Part shown: positions 61,778-64,000 of the stretch, piece after piece | Position numbering within the stretch: the first letter of the stretch is position 1 | Layout of the letters: each line of letters starts with the position of its first letter | Assembly (NCBI GenBank): GCA_002280875.1 | Contig: NCEV01000011.1 | Coordinates: 1-64,000 of the forward strand | Reading direction: 5' to 3' | Source of the DNA: Caulobacter sp. 32-67-35 | GTDB lineage: Bacteria > Pseudomonadota > Alphaproteobacteria > Caulobacterales > Caulobacteraceae | DNA: 64,000 nt | Notes under the pieces: model-generated | What the model was told of the DNA's origin: nothing | Seen by the model: the letters and a program-made list of their open reading frames with translations, nothing else | Databases searched by the model: none | Program-made: the position numbers and the translations under genes

Positions 61778-63153
61778 CCCCGCGCGGCCGCGGCGCGCCC
61801 CTGTTCATGCAGGCGCTGGGACTGGTGACGCTGACCCTGGTGGCGGCGCAGTTGATCGCCATCGCCGTGATCTTCACCCTGCCTCCGCCCCCGCCGGAAC
61901 TCTACCGGCTGTCGGAAATTACGCGGGCCCTGAAGACCGGTCAGGCGGTGCAGCCGCGCGATGGGCGCGTTCTTGTGGTCAACCACCGCGCCCGAATGCC
62001 ATCCGGCGGCCCGGACTCTGCCCGCCGCGCCGAGTTCAAGGCCGGCATTGGCCGCGCAATTGATGTGGCGCCGGCGCGTATCGAGATCGTCACCGAAAGC
62101 GGCCCCAAATTCTTTGTCCGCCGCAACAAGACGCCTGCAACGGACCGCCCCGGCGGCCGGACGGCTGACCCTGGCGGCCCACGCGATCAGTTCATCGCCC
62201 GGGAACTTCCCCCGCCTGGACAGCCAGGCGCTCGCTCCAATCCGGCGCGCGACGAGCCTTTCATCTTCGGTGTGGTCGAGCCCAGGCCCTCTTTCCGCTT
62301 CGACAGCTGGCAGCAGCGGATCTTGCTGATCCTGGTGTTGTCGGTGCTGGCTGTCTCGCCGCTGGCCTGGCTATTTGCCCGCCGGTTGGCCGAGCCGATC
62401 ACCGCCTTTGCCGACGCCGCGGAGCGCCTGGGCCGCGATCCTCGCGCGACGCCCCTGGAGCTGTCGGGCTCGACCGAGGTGGTGGCTGCCGCCAACGCCT
62501 TCAACATGATGCAGGAGCGGCTACGCCGTTATGTCGAGGATCGAACGGCGATGATCGGGGCCATCGCTCACGATCTGCGGACGCCGCTGACCCGTCTGCG
62601 CTTCCGCATCGAAGCCACACCTGACGACGTACGCGTCAAGCTGGCCGCCGATATCGATCAGATGGAGGCGATGATCTCGGCCGCTCTGGCTTTCGTTCGC
62701 GACACCACTCGCCCCGCTGAGCGGACCAAGCTGGAGCTTGCCTCGCTCCTGGAAAGCGTCATGGACGAGGCCGCGGAGACGGGCGGCCAGGCCACGGTCG
62801 AGCAAGCCGAGAAGATCGTCATCGAAGGCGATCCGATCGCGCTGAAGCGGCTGGTGGTCAATCTCGTCGAGAACGCCCTGAAATATGGCCATGTCGCGCG
62901 TGGCAGAGTGTTTGCAGATAGCGGCATGGCGATCATCGAGATCGACGACGATGGTCCCGGCATCCCGACGTCCGAGTTGGAGCGGGTGTTCGAGCCTTTC
63001 TTCCGGGGCGAACCGTCGCGGAACCGCGAAACGGGCGGCATTGGCCTTGGTCTGGCGGTAGTACGATCGCTGGCGCGCGCCCATGGCGGCGATGTCACCC
63101 TGGTCAATCGCCCCGAGGGCGGCCTTCGCGCCTGTGTCCGCCTGCCGATCTAG
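61774..63153 (+). CDS. Sensor histidine kinase, EnvZ-like
   Basis: Protein of 459 residues. Two membrane helices (residues about 10-32 and 180-200) flank a periplasmic loop rich in Pro, Arg and Gly. A HAMP linker follows. The phosphoacceptor histidine lies in IGAIAHDLRTPLTRLRFRIE near residue 265, then come the N box LVNLVENALKYG and the glycine boxes DDDGPGIP and GGIGLGLAVV. It phosphorylates the preceding OmpR-type regulator. The HDLRTPLTRLR motif places it close to the EnvZ/RstB group, but the signal is not evident from the loop. Confidence 0.95.
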   Translation: MTPRGRGAPLFMQALGLVTLTLVAAQLIAIAVIFTLPPPPPELYRLSEITRALKTGQAVQPRDGRVLVVNHRARMPSGGPDSARRAEFKAGIGRAIDVAPARIEIVTESGPKFFVRRNKTPATDRPGGRTADPGGPRDQFIARELPPPGQPGARSNPARDEPFIFGVVEPRPSFRFDSWQQRILLILVLSVLAVSPLAWLFARRLAEPITAFADAAERLGRDPRATPLELSGSTEVVAAANAFNMMQERLRRYVEDRTAMIGAIAHDLRTPLTRLRFRIEATPDDVRVKLAADIDQMEAMISAALAFVRDTTRPAERTKLELASLLESVMDEAAETGGQATVEQAEKIVIEGDPIALKRLVVNLVENALKYGHVARGRVFADSGMAIIEIDDDGPGIPTSELERVFEPFFRGEPSRNRETGGIGLGLAVVRSLARAHGGDVTLVNRPEGGLRACVRLPI

Positions 63154-63392
63154 ACGGCGAAGCGTCGCTTTACGGGCGCAAGGGACGAGGCTTTACAACT
63201 TCAGCCCCGCGCGCCGCTAGCCAGGCAGGGCCGCCCGCCGTCAACCGGCCGGCTTGCAGCGACACCCTCCACCCAGCCGCGCAGCCGCGCGCAAGTGGGC
63301 CTGCGCGGGCGTCACACCCATCGACTTTGCGGTTCGCGCCGCGCCCACGATCGCTCCGAATGGAGGGCTGAAGCTCGGTTGCGTGCATTTAC

Positions 63393-63408
63393 TCACGCTT
63401 TGGCGTGA
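63393..63408. promoter_or_regulatory. Small inverted repeat in the 63154-63459 gap
   Basis: TCACGC and GCGTGA are exact complements around TTTG, 52 bases before the start of the 54-residue gene. It could be a protein-binding site or leader hairpin. I see no supported gene in the rest of this 306-base gap. Confidence 0.35.
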
Positions 63409-63459
63409 ACCGAACGCGGCTTCACTGGTTACCTCCCTGAACGCGCAGGACACGACGCC

Positions 63460-63624
63460 ATGACAGACCCCGACGCACCGCCTCCCATCGAGCCTCGCCC
63501 GCCGGAATACGATCCCGGCTCCATGCCCGATGAATTTCCCCAGCCCGCGTCGCCGGTTGATCCTGGGGACGACCGCCCCTACGACGCCGCGCCCCGCCCG
63601 TCGCCCGTGACCAGTATCGATTAG
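63460..63624 (+). CDS. Small proline/aspartate-rich protein, function unknown
   Basis: Possible 54-residue acidic protein starting MTDPDAPPPIEPRPPEYDPG, with about a quarter proline and many aspartates, ending in PSPVTSID. It has no hydrophobic segment and is probably unstructured. AGGA lies 10 bases before the ATG. It ends nine bases before the KGG-motif gene, so the two are likely co-transcribed. Short proline-rich proteins of this type are often missed in annotation; no family assigned. Confidence 0.55.
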   Translation: MTDPDAPPPIEPRPPEYDPGSMPDEFPQPASPVDPGDDRPYDAAPRPSPVTSID

Positions 63625-63633
63625 GAGCACCAT

Positions 63634-63831
63634 ATGGACCTCGACAGCGAACGACCCCGCGGCCGCCGCGGCTTTGCCGCCATGGACCCCGAACGTCGCC
63701 GCGAGATCGCGCGCAAGGGCGGAGCCAGCGTTCCCAGTGAGAAACGAAGCTTCGCCAAGGATCGCGACCTCGCCGCCAATGCCGGCCGCAAGGGTGGATC
63801 CTCTTCCCGCAACCTGCGGCCCGGCGAGTAG
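63634..63831 (+). CDS. KGG-motif stress-type protein (YciG/GsiB-like)
   Basis: Protein of 65 residues. GRRGFAAMDPERRREIARKG then GASVPSEKRSF and AANAGRKGGSSS give two KGG-type repeats (RKGGAS, RKGGSS), the signature of the small hydrophilic stress-protein family that includes YciG and Bacillus GsiB. These proteins are associated with general stress or desiccation responses; the mechanism is unknown. GGAG lies upstream of the ATG. A GC-rich hairpin follows at 63852. Confidence 0.85.
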   Translation: MDLDSERPRGRRGFAAMDPERRREIARKGGASVPSEKRSFAKDRDLAANAGRKGGSSSRNLRPGE

Positions 63832-63851
63832 CTTTTTCCGACCTGACACTG

Positions 63852-63886
63852 CGAGCGCGCGCTGGACCCCGTCCTGCGCGCGCTCG
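63852..63886. terminator. Hairpin between convergent genes
   Basis: CGAGCGCGCG pairs exactly with CGCGCGCTCG around a 15-base loop. It lies between the KGG gene and a converging partial gene and may terminate both. No clear T run is present in either direction. Confidence 0.55.
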
Positions 63887-63895
63887 TGCGTTTGG

Positions 63896-64000
63896 CTATC
63901 GCGTCAGAACATAAACCCCAAAGGCCGGCTCTGCGCTCTCCCAACTGCGTGCGACACGCCAACCCGCCCGCTGGGCGATGGCTTCGAAGGCGGATGGACG
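63896..64000 (-). CDS. C-terminal end of a possible SAM-dependent methyltransferase (partial)
   Basis: An open frame enters from the right edge on the minus strand and gives 34 residues: FEAIAQRAGWRVARSWESAE then PAFGVYVLTR and stop. The pattern AGW...W...FGVYVL resembles the end of EgtD-like histidine methyltransferases and related enzymes, but the fragment is too short for a firm call. Confidence 0.5.
   Translation of the reverse strand, partial: RPSAFEAIAQRAGWRVARSWESAEPAFGVYVLTR

Noticed and set aside
63241..63849. A minus-strand frame of 202 codons through the small-gene region
   Set aside because: It runs antisense to the KGG gene, which has a good ribosome site and a family match; only its last 35 codons, in the gap, look remotely protein-like.
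1..64000. CRISPR arrays, insertion sequences, prophage or integrative elements
   Set aside because: I saw no regularly spaced repeats, transposase or integrase motifs, or terminal inverted repeats with target duplications; composition is uniform apart from short AT-rich promoter gaps.

Overview
The window is a GC-rich alphaproteobacterial chromosome segment, almost certainly from Caulobacter or a close relative. Evidence for this is a TipN-type polarity protein, a GcrA-family regulator, dense gene packing with many 1-4 base stop/start overlaps, GTG and TTG starts, and a hexuronate gene cluster of the Caulobacter type. I see no insertion sequence, prophage, rRNA operon or CRISPR array. All assignments come from reading protein motifs; no database search was run.

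Layout. 1-6.6 kb: the recG 3' end, a DUF3892 protein, a large secreted protein of unknown function, a DUF808 membrane protein, a phosphotransferase/DUF6285 pair and a DUF3089 protein. 6.6-9.5 kb: a lipid or acyl-CoA operon with a thiolase and an HMG-CoA-synthase-like/OB-fold protein that is broken. 9.5-22.2 kb: hexuronate and pectin-product catabolism (kdgK, eda, kduD, kduI, uxaC, a LacI-type regulator, uxaA, uxuB) with ppc embedded. These enzymes convert uronates to 2-keto-3-deoxygluconate and then to pyruvate and glyceraldehyde 3-phosphate. Four near-identical 16-bp palindromes, centred on ACCGGT, sit in three promoter regions and define a likely local LacI-type regulon.

22.2-29.5 kb: a short sugar transferase, tipN (frameshifted in this sequence), an MFS transporter, metG, a DUF1761 protein and tRNA-Thr(UGU). 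29.5-36.1 kb: divergent L,D-transpeptidase and D,D-carboxypeptidase genes, a YaiI-family protein, arfB, a MarR regulator, a GcrA-like regulator, a cytochrome c lipoprotein and a tandem NTF2-like group whose first member is a remnant. 36.1-44.5 kb: a transketolase/E1-like enzyme, an RND efflux pair, an outer-membrane-type protein and a class II aldolase.

44.7-58.3 kb: a DUF2891 protein, smpB-dapA, a lytic transglycosylase, a BtuCDF/FecBCD-type ABC importer with a TetR regulator, a GT2 glycosyltransferase, two RNA methyltransferases and hrpB (broken). 58.4-64 kb: an APC amino-acid permease, an MBL-fold hydrolase, an OmpR/EnvZ-type two-component system, two very small proteins and the 3' end of a possible methyltransferase.

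The most notable feature is the recurrence of gene breaks. tipN has a single-base frameshift. The HMG-CoA-synthase/OB-fold gene, hrpB and one NTF2-like gene appear to have lost an internal segment together with the reading frame. A fifth gene (42.9-43.6 kb) has no usable start codon before an apparent signal peptide. Either this copy is accumulating lesions or the assembly is faulty at GC-rich, structured spots; the sequence alone cannot decide.
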